NCBI RefSeq assembly: GCF_002217395.1 | Contig: NZ_MUHD01000016.1 | Location: 189,860 to 253,859 of the forward strand | Reading direction: 5' to 3' | DNA length: 64,000 nucleotides | From: Flavobacterium plurextorum | GTDB lineage: Bacteria > Bacteroidota > Bacteroidia > Flavobacteriales > Flavobacteriaceae | In this document: positions 1 to 8,774 of the stretch, in pieces | Layout of the letters: each line of letters begins with the position of its first letter | How positions within the stretch are numbered: the stretch's first letter is position 1 | Made by a program: the position numbers and the translations under genes | Notes under the pieces: model-generated | Database searches by the model: none | Told to the model about the DNA's origin: nothing | Seen by the model: only the letters and a program-made list of their open reading frames with translations

Positions 1-39
1 TCACAGGATTTTTTGTTTAATTGAAATTTCTAATCACAG

Positions 40-143
40 TTTGTCATTTCGACGAAGGAGAAATCTCCACAAACAGCTACTCAAATAAAATCCAATCTTT
101 GTCGATCTTCTCGCTAAGATTTCTCCTTCGTCGAAATGACAAA
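40..143. repeat. Long perfect inverted repeat downstream of recQ
   Basis: Positions 40-66 and 117-143 are perfect 27-nt inverted copies separated by about 50 nt. The arms contain the words GTCATTTCGACGAAGGAG and its complement. Related inverted repeats sharing GTCATTTCGA and/or GGAGAAATC occur at 58743-58886 and 24552-24604, so this is a member of a dispersed intergenic palindrome family rather than a simple terminator. It lies just past the recQ stop codon and could still fold at the end of that transcript. Confidence 0.8.
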
Positions 144-160
144 AAAAATCTTTTACTAAA

Positions 161-2269
161 TTACACAGATTGTTTTTTCTCAATAAAAGCCAAACCAAAT
201 CTTATTTTGTCATAAGACATTTTTTCTTCAAAATAATCAAAGTATGGTTTTAAGGCACTTGGCTTTTCTAATTCAATTTGAGCTTTTTCAATTGCTGTAA
301 TTTCATCTCTAGAAACAAACTGACTTAAATCAAAATCCTGACCATCTACATAGAGTTTTGCCAAATGCGAAACTATTGTTGTTTTACTTACGCTTCTTCG
401 CTCAGCAATTTCTTCAACGGAAAGTCCGCTTAAAAAAAGCTCTAAAGTTTTAGCATAGGTACTTTCTTTTTTTTCTTTCTTTACCGATTTATTTTTATGA
501 AACTCAATAATGGCGTTTATAAACTCTGAGCCATATTTTTCAAGCTTAACTTTTCCAACACCATCAACAGCAAGAAAATCATCATCAGTCATTGGTCTTA
601 AAATTTCCATTTGTCTTAAAGCAGCGTCACTAAAAATTACATAAGCAGGAACTTCTTCTTCTTGTGCAATTTCGTAACGCAATTTTCGAAGTGTTTCAAA
701 AAGAGAATTTTTTACTGGTTTTGCTTTTGCTTCTTTAATTTCATTTTTATCGATTACTTTTTTGACAACTGTTGTTAATTTTACTTTTTCACCTTCGAAC
801 AAAACTTTCTTCGCAAAAGAAGTCAATAAAATTTTATTGTGCTGATGAAAGGCAATTTCACAATAACCAAGATTTATTAACTGAATTAAATATTGATTCC
901 AATCGTACCACGAAATGTCAGCGCCAATTCCGTACGTTTTTAGCGTTTGATAATTTTTTTCGTAGATATACGCATTTTTCGAGCCTCTTAAAAAATCAAC
1001 AATTACCGCCAAAGATTCTGCTTCTTGCAAACGAGTAATAGCTGACAGTGCTTTTTGAGCTAAAACCGTTCCGTCAAAAAATGTTGGAGGATTTTTGCAT
1101 ATATCACAATTACCGCAATTTTCGGTTACTAATTCTCCAAAATACGAAAGAAGAATTTTTCGTCTGCAGCTTACAGCATCTGCATATTGTTTCATTCTTT
1201 CTAACTTTGCAAGCTGTACATCGGAGTTTAATCCGTCAGATGCAAATTTCTGAAGTTGTATTACATCTGCATAACTTTCAAAGAGAACCGTTTCAGCTGG
1301 AAGTCCGTCACGACCGGCGCGACCAATTTCCTGATAATAACCTTCTATATTTTTTGGGAGATTATAATGAATTACCCAGCGGACATTCGATTTATCGATT
1401 CCCATCCCGAAAGCAATTGTTGCACAAACTACCGAACAATCATCATTTATAAATTCATCTTGTGTTTTAGCACGAAGCTTATTATCCAAACCCGCATGAT
1501 ACGCTTTCGCCGTAATTCCGTTTTTCTGAAGTTTTTCTGCCAGTTCTTCAGTAGTTTTTCGGCTTAAGCAATAAATTATTCCAGATTCATTTGGTTTTCT
1601 TTCGACAAAATCAATAATTTGTTTAACACGATCCAAAGCTGGACGTACTTCTAAACTTAAATTTTTTCTATCAAAAGAAGCTACAAATGTTTTTGGATTT
1701 TTAAGATTAAGCTGTTTTGTAATATCGGTACGAGTTGCTTTATCTGCCGTTGCTGTTAATGCTAAAACTGGAGTAGAAGGGAAGCGGCTTTTTAAATAAC
1801 CCAAATTAGTATATGCAGGACGAAAGTCATGACCCCAAGAAGAAATACAGTGCGCTTCATCAATCGCTATTAAGCTAATTGTCAATTCATTGAAAACTGA
1901 ATCTAAGTAAGACAAACTTTCTGGCGCAATATAAACCAGCTTAAAAGTATTGGATCTTAGGTTGTCTATATAAAATTGCTGCTCTTCACTTGATTGACTG
2001 CTGTTGATATAACATGCCGAAATTCCGTTGGTTTTCAAACTGTCAACTTGATCTTTCATTAAGGCGATCAATGGCGAAATCACAATTGTAATTCCTGGCA
2101 AAACTAAAGCCGGCAATTGAAAACAAATTGACTTTCCGCCGCCAGTTGGCATAATTGCCAATGTATCTTGACCAGAAAGTACTGTATTAATAATAGTTTC
2201 TTGGTTTGGTCTGAATTTTTCGAAACCAAAATTCTCTTTTAATTTGGCGTGTAGTAATTCTGATGTCAT
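161..2269 (-). CDS. recQ: ATP-dependent DNA helicase RecQ
   Basis: This is a 702-residue superfamily 2 helicase that unwinds DNA 3'-5' during recombinational repair and fork rescue in the cytoplasm. Visible motifs are Walker A PTGGGKS (41-47), DEAH (137-140), TATAD (172-176) and the motif VI region QEIGRAGRDG (313-322). The RQC zinc cysteines are C368, C385, C388 and C391. An HRDC domain spans about 522-592. A C-terminal helix-turn-helix tail (about 605-650, LSVEEIAERRSVSKTTIVSHL) is an extension common in Bacteroidota RecQ. The ATG at 2269 gives a normal N-terminus. It stands alone, with the acidic-protein operon upstream. Confidence 0.96.
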   Translation of the reverse strand: MTSELLHAKLKENFGFEKFRPNQETIINTVLSGQDTLAIMPTGGGKSICFQLPALVLPGITIVISPLIALMKDQVDSLKTNGISACYINSSQSSEEQQFYIDNLRSNTFKLVYIAPESLSYLDSVFNELTISLIAIDEAHCISSWGHDFRPAYTNLGYLKSRFPSTPVLALTATADKATRTDITKQLNLKNPKTFVASFDRKNLSLEVRPALDRVKQIIDFVERKPNESGIIYCLSRKTTEELAEKLQKNGITAKAYHAGLDNKLRAKTQDEFINDDCSVVCATIAFGMGIDKSNVRWVIHYNLPKNIEGYYQEIGRAGRDGLPAETVLFESYADVIQLQKFASDGLNSDVQLAKLERMKQYADAVSCRRKILLSYFGELVTENCGNCDICKNPPTFFDGTVLAQKALSAITRLQEAESLAVIVDFLRGSKNAYIYEKNYQTLKTYGIGADISWYDWNQYLIQLINLGYCEIAFHQHNKILLTSFAKKVLFEGEKVKLTTVVKKVIDKNEIKEAKAKPVKNSLFETLRKLRYEIAQEEEVPAYVIFSDAALRQMEILRPMTDDDFLAVDGVGKVKLEKYGSEFINAIIEFHKNKSVKKEKKESTYAKTLELFLSGLSVEEIAERRSVSKTTIVSHLAKLYVDGQDFDLSQFVSRDEITAIEKAQIELEKPSALKPYFDYFEEKMSYDKIRFGLAFIEKKQSV

Positions 2270-2361
2270 AGGGTAGATAATTTATGTTTTGAGAATATTT
2301 CAAAACAATAAATATAGTAATTTTCTTATCTTTTAAAACTGTTGTAATTAATAAAAAAAAA

Positions 2362-2380
2362 GGAACTCTAAAAGAGTTCC
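2362..2380 (-). terminator. Terminator hairpin of the polyamine operon
   Basis: An 8-bp stem, GGAACTCT with AGAGTTCC, has a 3-nt AAA loop. An A-run on the plus strand at 2352-2360 would read as a U-tract on the minus strand. It follows the stop codon of the acidic protein gene, so it probably ends the minus-strand operon that starts with arginine decarboxylase. Confidence 0.75.
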
Positions 2381-2405
2381 CTTATTTTATTTAAAAAGAA
2401 AATGA

Positions 2406-2813
2406 CTAATCTTCATCATCCTCGTCTTCGTCGTCGTCAGCTATATCATCTTTATCTTCATCATCCTCATCATCACCGCCATCTGTATCAGGCTTGTCTT
2501 GATTATCATCCTCTTCATCGTCATCGTCGTCGTCATTATCAAGATCGATTCCTTTTACTGGCTCGATTGTATCTACATCAAGATCGATATCGTCATCTTC
2601 GTCGTAATTTTCGATTCTATCTGCAAGCTTAGTACTAATTTTTACTAAATAAATAGTGTCTTCAGTACGAACTTCAACAGCTTCTACTAATTCGTTTTTA
2701 GCGTTTCTAAAACGGATAACATCCGAATCATCATAACCATCAGGAAATTTTTCTACTAAAAGGTTTAAAATTTCATTGGTAAGTTTAGCGTAGTCTACTA
2801 TAACTCTCTTCAT
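2406..2813 (-). CDS. Small protein with extremely acidic C-terminal tail
   Basis: This 135-residue protein has an N-terminal part (about 1-85) that looks folded and begins MKRVIVDYAKLTNEILNLL. The last 50 residues are nearly all Asp and Glu with a few Asn, Lys and Gly. I do not recognise a named family. No signal peptide or membrane segment is visible. Its start lies 9 nt after the stop codon of the deoxyhypusine synthase-like gene, so the two are surely cotranscribed. The acidic tail could act as a DNA or RNA mimic or as a polycation (polyamine) interaction surface. That is only an inference from composition and from the polyamine neighbours. Confidence 0.8.
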   Translation of the reverse strand: MKRVIVDYAKLTNEILNLLVEKFPDGYDDSDVIRFRNAKNELVEAVEVRTEDTIYLVKISTKLADRIENYDEDDDIDLDVDTIEPVKGIDLDNDDDDDDEEDDNQDKPDTDGGDDEDDEDKDDIADDDEDEDDED

Positions 2814-2822
2814 AAAAATATC

Positions 2823-3791
2823 CTATAAATCTAATAAATATGCAAAAATTAATGGAGCAACAATTGTAGCATCCGACTCAATAATAAATTTTGGAGTTTT
2901 AATATCTAATTTACCCCAAGTAATTTTTTCATTTGGAACAGCTCCAGAATAAGAACCATAACTTGTTGTAGAATCTGATATTTGACAGAAATAACTCCAG
3001 AATGGAACGTCATGCATTTCCATATCTTGGTAAAGCATTGGTACAACGCAGATAGGGAAATCTCCTGCAATACCACCACCAATTTGGAAAAACCCGATAC
3101 CGTTTTGGCTGTTTTTTGAGTACCAGTCCGCTAGGAAAGTCATGTACTCAATACCTGATTTCATTGTTGAGGCTTTTAATTCTCCTTTAATAACATATGA
3201 TGCGAAAATATTTCCCATTGTACTATCTTCCCAACCAGGAACAATAATTGGAAGATTTTTTTCGGCAGCTGCATACATCCAGCTGTCTTTTAAGTCAATT
3301 TCATAGTACTCTTCAAGAACACCTGATAATAACATTTTGTACATGAATTCATGTGGAAAATAACGTTCTCCATTATCATCAGCGTCTTTCCAGATTTTGT
3401 AGATGTGCTTTTGTAAACGTCTAAAAGCTTCATGCTCAGGAATACAAGTATCTGTAACACGATTCAAACCTTTTTCAAGTAAAGCCCATTCGTCTTCTGG
3501 TGTCAAGTCACGGTAATTAGGAACTCTTTCGTAATGAGAATGAGCTACTAAATTCATAATATCCTCTTCTAGATTGGCTCCAGTACATGAAATAATTTGT
3601 ACTTTATCTTGTCTAATTATTTCAGCAAAAATTTTACCAATTTCTGCGGTACTCATTGCTCCAGCCATACTCACCAACATCTTAGATCCATTTGCTAATT
3701 GTTGCTCATACTCTTTGGCTGCATCTACTAGTGAAGCAGAATTAAAGTGTAAATAATGTTTTTCAATAAACTGACTGATTGGTCCTTTCAT
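2823..3791 (-). CDS. Deoxyhypusine synthase-like protein
   Basis: This 322-residue protein is of the deoxyhypusine synthase (DHS) family, cytoplasmic and NAD-dependent. Family members move the aminobutyl group of spermidine to a lysine of eIF5A, or to putrescine in homospermidine synthases. Signature stretches include SMAGAMSTAEIG (41-52), SCTGANLEED, VPGWEDSTMGN, and the C-terminal WGK (292-294). The Lys of WGK corresponds to the catalytic lysine of eukaryotic DHS. Bacteria lack eIF5A, so the natural acceptor here is unknown. It sits 110 bp downstream of arginine decarboxylase and 9 nt before the acidic protein, which points to polyamine metabolism. Annotating it as a true deoxyhypusine synthase would overreach. 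Confidence 0.88.
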   Translation of the reverse strand: MKGPISQFIEKHYLHFNSASLVDAAKEYEQQLANGSKMLVSMAGAMSTAEIGKIFAEIIRQDKVQIISCTGANLEEDIMNLVAHSHYERVPNYRDLTPEDEWALLEKGLNRVTDTCIPEHEAFRRLQKHIYKIWKDADDNGERYFPHEFMYKMLLSGVLEEYYEIDLKDSWMYAAAEKNLPIIVPGWEDSTMGNIFASYVIKGELKASTMKSGIEYMTFLADWYSKNSQNGIGFFQIGGGIAGDFPICVVPMLYQDMEMHDVPFWSYFCQISDSTTSYGSYSGAVPNEKITWGKLDIKTPKFIIESDATIVAPLIFAYLLDL

Positions 3792-3901
3792 TTCTTTTTG
3801 TTTTTTATTTTTTTTTTGAATTAAAAGCTTTTAACCTTTTTACGATGTTATGCAAATTAATAATTTTTTAAGTATGAACTTTTAATTTGCATTCTTTTTT
3901 T

Positions 3902-5305
3902 TTACAATTTTTTCTTGTACCCTAAAATCTTCAATACATCGTCTGAAGTCTGCTGTTCAGAGAAAACCTCTGTAGCCAGTATACCATTTTCATCACGATC
4001 AATTAAAATATGCTTAGGCTGTGGAATCAAACAGTGGTGTAAACCTCCGTAACCTCCAATAGTTTCTTGATACGCACCTGTATTAAAGAAACCAATATAA
4101 AGCGGTTTTTCTTTGTTGTATTTAGGCAGATAAATCGCGTTCATATTCTGTTCTGAATTGTAATAATCGTCACTATCACAAGTCAAACCACCTAATAAAA
4201 CCCGTTCGTAAGTATCATTCCAGCGGTTAATTGCCAGCATAATAAAACGTTTGTTTATAGCCCAAGTATCTGGCAAAGTTGTAATGAATGATGAGTCGAT
4301 CATATTCCATTTTTCTCTATCATTTTGTTGTTTTTGATACAAGATTTGATAGATAGCCCCGCCGCTTTCGCCTACTGTAAATGAACCAAATTCAGTAAAA
4401 ATATTTGGCACATCAACTTCAGCTTCATCACAAGCAATTTTAATTTGATTGATAATTTCATCAATCATATATTGATAATCATATTCGAATGCAAGTGAAT
4501 TTTTAATTGGGAAACCACCTCCAATGTTCAAACCATCAAGAGTAGGGCATTCCTTTTTAAGTGCAATGTATACTTTAATACATTTTACAAGCTCATTCCA
4601 GTAATATGATGTATCATTAATTCCAGTATTAATGAAAAAGTGAAGCATTTTAAGCTCTAATTTATCATTTTCCTGAATCTGTTTTTTGTAGAATGAAACG
4701 ATATTCTTATATCCAATTCCTAATCTAGAAGTATAAAACTCAAATTTTGGCTCTTCCTCGGCAGCGATACGAATTCCAATTTTGAATTTCCCTTTGATTT
4801 CACCCTGAAGTAAATCAAGTTCTTCATAGTTATCAATAATCGGAATAGTATTTTTATGTCCGTTGTTGATTAATCTAGCGATATTAGTAATGTACTCGTC
4901 TCTTTTAAAACCATTACAAATTACATAAGTACTTTTGTTGATTTTTCCGTTCTCTAATAAGTTCTCAACAATGTTAACATCAAAAGCAGAAGATGTTTCG
5001 ATATGAATATTGTTTTTGAAAGCTTCATTCATAATATATTCAAAATGAGAGCTTTTTGTACAATAACAATAGTAATATTTTGCTTCGTATTTATTTTTTT
5101 CCATTGATTTTCTGAACCAAGCTTTTGCTTTATTGATATTTTCAGAAATCTGAGGAAGATAAGTAAACTTTAATGGCGTACCATATTGTTCAACCAATTT
5201 CATCAAATCGATGTTGTGAAACTGAAGGTTGTCTTTGTTTAATTTAAACTCCGTTTGTGGAAAGTAGTATGTTTGATTTATTAGATCAGAATATTTTGTA
5301 TTCAT
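3902..5305 (-). CDS. speA: PLP-dependent arginine decarboxylase (alanine racemase fold)
   Basis: This 467-residue group IV decarboxylase probably converts arginine to agmatine, the first step of polyamine synthesis. The PLP lysine is likely K84 in YCTKSSHF. The glycine-rich phosphate loop is GGGF (262-265), GSFTVGESGG lies near 307-316, and the C-terminal active-site CDSDD is at 376-380. It is shorter than enterobacterial SpeA and matches the form annotated as arginine decarboxylase in flavobacteria. No agmatinase gene is adjacent. It is the first gene of the operon with the DHS-like and acidic proteins. A -7 motif lies about 88-95 nt upstream. Diaminopimelate or carboxynorspermidine specificity cannot be excluded from sequence alone. 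Confidence 0.85.
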   Translation of the reverse strand: MNTKYSDLINQTYYFPQTEFKLNKDNLQFHNIDLMKLVEQYGTPLKFTYLPQISENINKAKAWFRKSMEKNKYEAKYYYCYCTKSSHFEYIMNEAFKNNIHIETSSAFDVNIVENLLENGKINKSTYVICNGFKRDEYITNIARLINNGHKNTIPIIDNYEELDLLQGEIKGKFKIGIRIAAEEEPKFEFYTSRLGIGYKNIVSFYKKQIQENDKLELKMLHFFINTGINDTSYYWNELVKCIKVYIALKKECPTLDGLNIGGGFPIKNSLAFEYDYQYMIDEIINQIKIACDEAEVDVPNIFTEFGSFTVGESGGAIYQILYQKQQNDREKWNMIDSSFITTLPDTWAINKRFIMLAINRWNDTYERVLLGGLTCDSDDYYNSEQNMNAIYLPKYNKEKPLYIGFFNTGAYQETIGGYGGLHHCLIPQPKHILIDRDENGILATEVFSEQQTSDDVLKILGYKKKL

Positions 5306-5365
5306 TTATTTTTCAATATTTTAAGTTGTAATTTTTAAATTTAGGTACTGTGCTAAATCTAAAAT

Positions 5366-5545
5366 TCAAACTCTAATATTGGCAAATATAATTTGCAGTT
5401 TTTCGTGTTCGGCTTTTGAGCATTGGAAAACATCAAAACAAAACGGACTTTTACTATTATAAAAACGGTTCAACATTCTTAGTAAAGAACTGTTGAGACG
5501 GTTTCTATAAGAGCTGAATTGTCTTTGTTTATTGTTTGTTTTCAT
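5366..5545 (-). CDS. Possible 59-residue hypothetical protein
   Basis: An open frame from ATG at 5545 to a stop at 5366 encodes a basic, Arg/Asn/Ser-rich peptide with RNRLNSSLLRMLNRFYNSKS in the middle. It resembles no family I know. The 3' end overlaps the candidate -7 promoter motif for arginine decarboxylase (5393-5400), which argues against it being a normal gene. It could be a chance frame or a leader peptide. The 297-bp gap between aroB and the decarboxylase otherwise shows nothing clear. Confidence 0.25.
   Translation of the reverse strand: MKTNNKQRQFSSYRNRLNSSLLRMLNRFYNSKSPFCFDVFQCSKAEHEKLQIIFANIRV
5393..5400 (-). promoter_or_regulatory. -7 promoter motif for arginine decarboxylase
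   Basis: Read on the minus strand this is TATATTTG, matching the Bacteroidota -7 consensus TAnnTTTG. Transcription would start near 5386 and give a leader of about 80 nt. I found no TTG at the expected -33 spacing. Confidence 0.4.
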
Positions 5546-5602
5546 CGTGGCAAATGTAAAAAATAATATATACCTAAAGCAATGCTTTTTATTAAAAAAA
5601 GT

Positions 5603-6670
5603 TTAAGATTTATAATCTTGAAACGCCTCTAGAATCAATTTATTTTCAACGGATTGATTAATTTTTATTTTACCGATTCCTTCAATCAAGGCAAATTGAA
5701 TTAAACCGTATTCATTTTTTTTGTCGTGAACGAGCAATTCAAGGATCGGATCTATGTCATTTTCTTCCACTTTTACATCATCATAAATACTCTTAATTGC
5801 AGTTTTAATCTCGTTGTATTCGGCTTCAGAAATTAAGTTTTTATGCAAAGAAATATAGCTTTCTAGTATCATACCGATCGCAATTGCTTCACCGTGCAAT
5901 AAAGTAGTTTTGTTTTCACTTTCTAAAAAGTAACTTTCTATCGCATGACCTAAAGTATGACCAAAATTCAATGCTTTACGTATGTTTTTTTCTGTTGGAT
6001 CCTGAATTACGATTTCATTTTTAATCTCTACAGAACGATATATTAATTCATCCAGAGTATCGTAATCAATTTCTTTTAAGTCTAAAAATTGTTTCCAATA
6101 TGCTGCATCGTATATTAAACCGTGTTTCAGCATTTCGGCTAAACCAGAACGCATTTCACTTTGTGGCAGAGTTTGAAGATAATCTGTATCAATTAAAACC
6201 ATTTGCGGTACATTAATAACACCTATTTGGTTTTTAAGATTTCCTAAATCTACTCCTGTTTTTCCTCCAACAGAAGCATCAACCATAGATAATAGAGTAG
6301 TTGGAATATTAATAAAATCAACCCCTCTTTTAAAAGTAGAAGCCACAAAACCGCCTAAATCAGTAACAACGCCACCGCCAAGATTAATTACAAGTGATTT
6401 TCGGTCTGCACCAAGTTCTGTAAGTACATTCCAGATTTGAATACATGTTTCTATATTTTTGTTAGCTTCTCCAGCCTCAAACTCAATAATTTCTATATTA
6501 AGATCTGTTTCAATTACCGGCAAAAGCTTAGGCAGACAAAACTCATTTGTTTTATCATCAACAATTATAAAAAGGTTTGAATATTTATTCTCTTTTAAAT
6601 GTTTATTTAAAGCTTCGTATGCATTTTGGTTAAAATGCACCAGATAATTATTGGCTTGAATTGACTTCAT
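5603..6670 (-). CDS. aroB: 3-dehydroquinate synthase
   Basis: This 355-residue NAD- and metal-dependent enzyme converts DAHP to 3-dehydroquinate, the second step of the shikimate pathway. The NAD-binding core is LGGGVVTDLGGFVASTFKRG (96-115), followed by IPTTLLSMVDASVGGKTGVD. The metal ligands lie in AEMLKHG, GHTLGHA and LLHGEA. Length is typical of AroB. The ATG at 6670 is followed directly by the conserved N-terminal strand. It stands alone, transcribed divergently from proline dehydrogenase. Confidence 0.96.
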   Translation of the reverse strand: MKSIQANNYLVHFNQNAYEALNKHLKENKYSNLFIIVDDKTNEFCLPKLLPVIETDLNIEIIEFEAGEANKNIETCIQIWNVLTELGADRKSLVINLGGGVVTDLGGFVASTFKRGVDFINIPTTLLSMVDASVGGKTGVDLGNLKNQIGVINVPQMVLIDTDYLQTLPQSEMRSGLAEMLKHGLIYDAAYWKQFLDLKEIDYDTLDELIYRSVEIKNEIVIQDPTEKNIRKALNFGHTLGHAIESYFLESENKTTLLHGEAIAIGMILESYISLHKNLISEAEYNEIKTAIKSIYDDVKVEENDIDPILELLVHDKKNEYGLIQFALIEGIGKIKINQSVENKLILEAFQDYKS

Positions 6671-6915
6671 AAATTCTTAGGTTAATTGAAAGCGCAAAAT
6701 AAGGCATTTTTAAGCAATAATTATTCAATTTTTGATGCAATTTTGTTTTAAAATCAAGCAGTACAACTGTTTTCAGAGCTGCTAATCGATACTTTTACAA
6801 ATGTATATTTCCTTAAAAGTAAAGTTTTACCTAAATAATTTGATATTTCTAAGAATGTTATTAACGATACCGAAAAATTTGCCCCTGTTTAGTAAATAAT
6901 ATTCAAAACACTCTT

Positions 6916-6923
6916 TATATTTG
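6916..6923 (+). promoter_or_regulatory. -7 promoter motif of proline dehydrogenase
   Basis: TATATTTG matches TAnnTTTG and lies 18 nt before the ATG at 6941, giving a short leader. No clear -33 TTG is seen at 17-23 nt spacing. Confidence 0.5.
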
Positions 6924-6940
6924 CATAAAAACTAAACTTA

Positions 6941-8110
6941 ATGGAAAAAATATTCGATAACACACAAGTTGCATTTTCACTAAAAAGTGATACGGAACTT
7001 GATAGGGCTTATTTTCTTTTTAAAATGATTGACAGTGAGCCTTTAGTAAGAATTGGAACTGCTGTTACTAATTTTGCAATCAAAGCACATCTTCCTGTTG
7101 AAGGATTGATTCGTGCCACAGTTTTTGACCATTTTTGTGGTGGTGTAAATGAAGACGATTGTATTACAGTAGTAGATAAAATGTTTACAAAAGGAGTTTC
7201 ATCTGTACTAGATTACTCTGTTGAAGGAAAAGAAGAGGAAGAGCAGTTTGATGCTGCTTTACAAATGACCTTAAAAACTATTGAATTTGCAAAAGAACGT
7301 TTAGCTATTCCTTTTGCAGTTTTTAAACCAACTGGTTTAGGACGTTTTGAATTGTATGAAAAACTAGGAGAAAAACAGACATTATCTCCTGCAGAGCAAG
7401 CAGAATGGGATAGAGTAGTAGCTCGTTTTGACCAAGTTTGCAGTGAAGCACATAAAAAAGACGTTGCATTATTAATTGATGGTGAAGAAAGCTGGATGCA
7501 AGATGCAGCCGATGATTTAGTGACCGAAATGATGCGCAAATACAATAAAGAAAAAGCAATTGTATTCAATACATTGCAAATGTATCGTTGGGATCGTTTG
7601 GACTATTTGAGAAAACTACATGAAATCGCTAAAAAAGAAGGCTTTTTTATTGGAATGAAATTGGTTCGTGGTGCTTACATGGAAAAAGAAAACAAACGTG
7701 CAGAAGAAAAAGGTTATGTTTCACCAATTTGTGTTTCTAAAGAAGCTACAGATGTAAACTATGACAGCGCTGTACATTATATGTTAGACCATTTAGAAAC
7801 TATGTCAATATTTGCAGGTACTCATAACGAATTAAGCTCTTATAAGCTTATGGAAATGATGGCTCAAAGAGGTATTGCAAAAAATGATAACAAAATTTGG
7901 TTTGGACAGTTATACGGAATGAGCGATAATATTAGTTACAACTTAGCCGAAAACGGTTATAATGTTGCTAAATATCTTCCTTTTGGACCTGTAAAAGATG
8001 TTATGCCGTACTTGATTCGTCGTGCTGAAGAAAATACTTCGGTTGCAGGACAAACAAGCCGCGAATTATCAATGATAAAAGCGGAACGCAAACGCAGAAA
8101 AGGAAAATAA
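6941..8110 (+). CDS. putA: Proline dehydrogenase (monofunctional)
   Basis: This 389-residue FAD enzyme oxidises proline to pyrroline-5-carboxylate and passes electrons to the quinone pool. The barrel signatures are FNTLQMYRWDRLDYL, GMKLVRGAYMEKE, GTHNELSSYKL, FGQLYGMSD and the substrate-binding end YLIRRAEENTS. It is the short, stand-alone form found in Bacteroidota rather than the long bifunctional PutA; no pyrroline-5-carboxylate dehydrogenase gene is adjacent. A hairpin terminator follows at 8131-8154. Confidence 0.95.
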   Translation: MEKIFDNTQVAFSLKSDTELDRAYFLFKMIDSEPLVRIGTAVTNFAIKAHLPVEGLIRATVFDHFCGGVNEDDCITVVDKMFTKGVSSVLDYSVEGKEEEEQFDAALQMTLKTIEFAKERLAIPFAVFKPTGLGRFELYEKLGEKQTLSPAEQAEWDRVVARFDQVCSEAHKKDVALLIDGEESWMQDAADDLVTEMMRKYNKEKAIVFNTLQMYRWDRLDYLRKLHEIAKKEGFFIGMKLVRGAYMEKENKRAEEKGYVSPICVSKEATDVNYDSAVHYMLDHLETMSIFAGTHNELSSYKLMEMMAQRGIAKNDNKIWFGQLYGMSDNISYNLAENGYNVAKYLPFGPVKDVMPYLIRRAEENTSVAGQTSRELSMIKAERKRRKGK

Positions 8111-8130
8111 TCTTCCCTTAAGAACAAAAA

Positions 8131-8154
8131 AAGCCTCTTAAATTTAAGAGGCTT
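8131..8154. terminator. Bidirectional terminator
   Basis: A perfect 24-nt palindrome (AAGCCTCTTAAA and its complement) is flanked by an A-run and a T-run. It lies between the convergent proline dehydrogenase and exonuclease-like genes and can serve both. Confidence 0.9.
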
Positions 8155-8175
8155 TTTTTATGCTGTTTTTTAAAA

Positions 8176-8772
8176 CTATTTAATTCCTAATCGAGATTTC
8201 AATTTCAGAAATAAGAGTCCGATTTTATACGCATCTTCAGCTGATGAGTTTCGATCGCTTTTTGGGATTTTATAAATTTCACATAGATCATTTAATGAAA
8301 ACTGCTTGTCGTTAATGTCCGTTAATTTACGATACATAACATCAACATCTAAAGCTTCATTTTTAAGTCTGCCGCAATTTAATCGTTCCAAAGCTGCATT
8401 AAGCATTTCTATATCAAAATTTATATGATGACCCACTAGAATTGCATTTCCAATAAAGTTAACAAAAGCTTCAACCGCATCAGGTTCAGGCATTTTCATC
8501 ATTTTACTTTCAATGATAAACTCATTTGAGAGTCCGTTATCCTGTAGAAATTTGTATTGAAGTAAAACGGCTTCAAAATTTTCTTTAATTAAAATACTGT
8601 CTTCCACAACAGAAAATGCTCCCAAAGACAAAATGACGTCTTTGTTTGGATTTAAACCAGATGTTTCAGTCGACAACACCACAAACTTGGAAGGTTTCGT
8701 TTCTAATTTAGTCAAATAATCCTTCCAAAAATCCGGATATTCTTTATTAATATTTTTAAGCCAGTCTAGCAT
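8176..8772 (-). CDS. DnaQ-like 3'-5' exonuclease domain protein, active site apparently degenerate
   Basis: This 198-residue protein has the RNase T / DnaQ fold. Motif I should read D-x-E-T but here is S34-T35-E36-T37, so the first catalytic Asp is Ser. Motif II is intact (HHINFD, D120). Motif III keeps D180 in SSAEDA, but the usual His five residues earlier is Asn175. The fold is clear, but normal two-metal exonuclease chemistry is doubtful. It ends the operon 2 nt behind the cNMP/CBS/DUF294 gene, a pairing also known in proteobacteria, which suggests a shared signalling or nucleotide role. Confidence 0.85.
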   Translation of the reverse strand: MLDWLKNINKEYPDFWKDYLTKLETKPSKFVVLSTETSGLNPNKDVILSLGAFSVVEDSILIKENFEAVLLQYKFLQDNGLSNEFIIESKMMKMPEPDAVEAFVNFIGNAILVGHHINFDIEMLNAALERLNCGRLKNEALDVDVMYRKLTDINDKQFSLNDLCEIYKIPKSDRNSSAEDAYKIGLLFLKLKSRLGIK

Positions 8773-8774
8773 AT

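Noticed and set aside
2402..2632. Plus-strand frame rich in His, Arg and Leu opposite the acidic gene
   Set aside because: It is the mirror image of the Asp/Glu codon runs in the real minus-strand gene and has no independent support.
5366..5545. Regulatory leader peptide controlling arginine decarboxylase
   Set aside because: It has no Arg-codon run or alternative hairpins, and the putative promoter lies at its end, so it would be outside the transcript.
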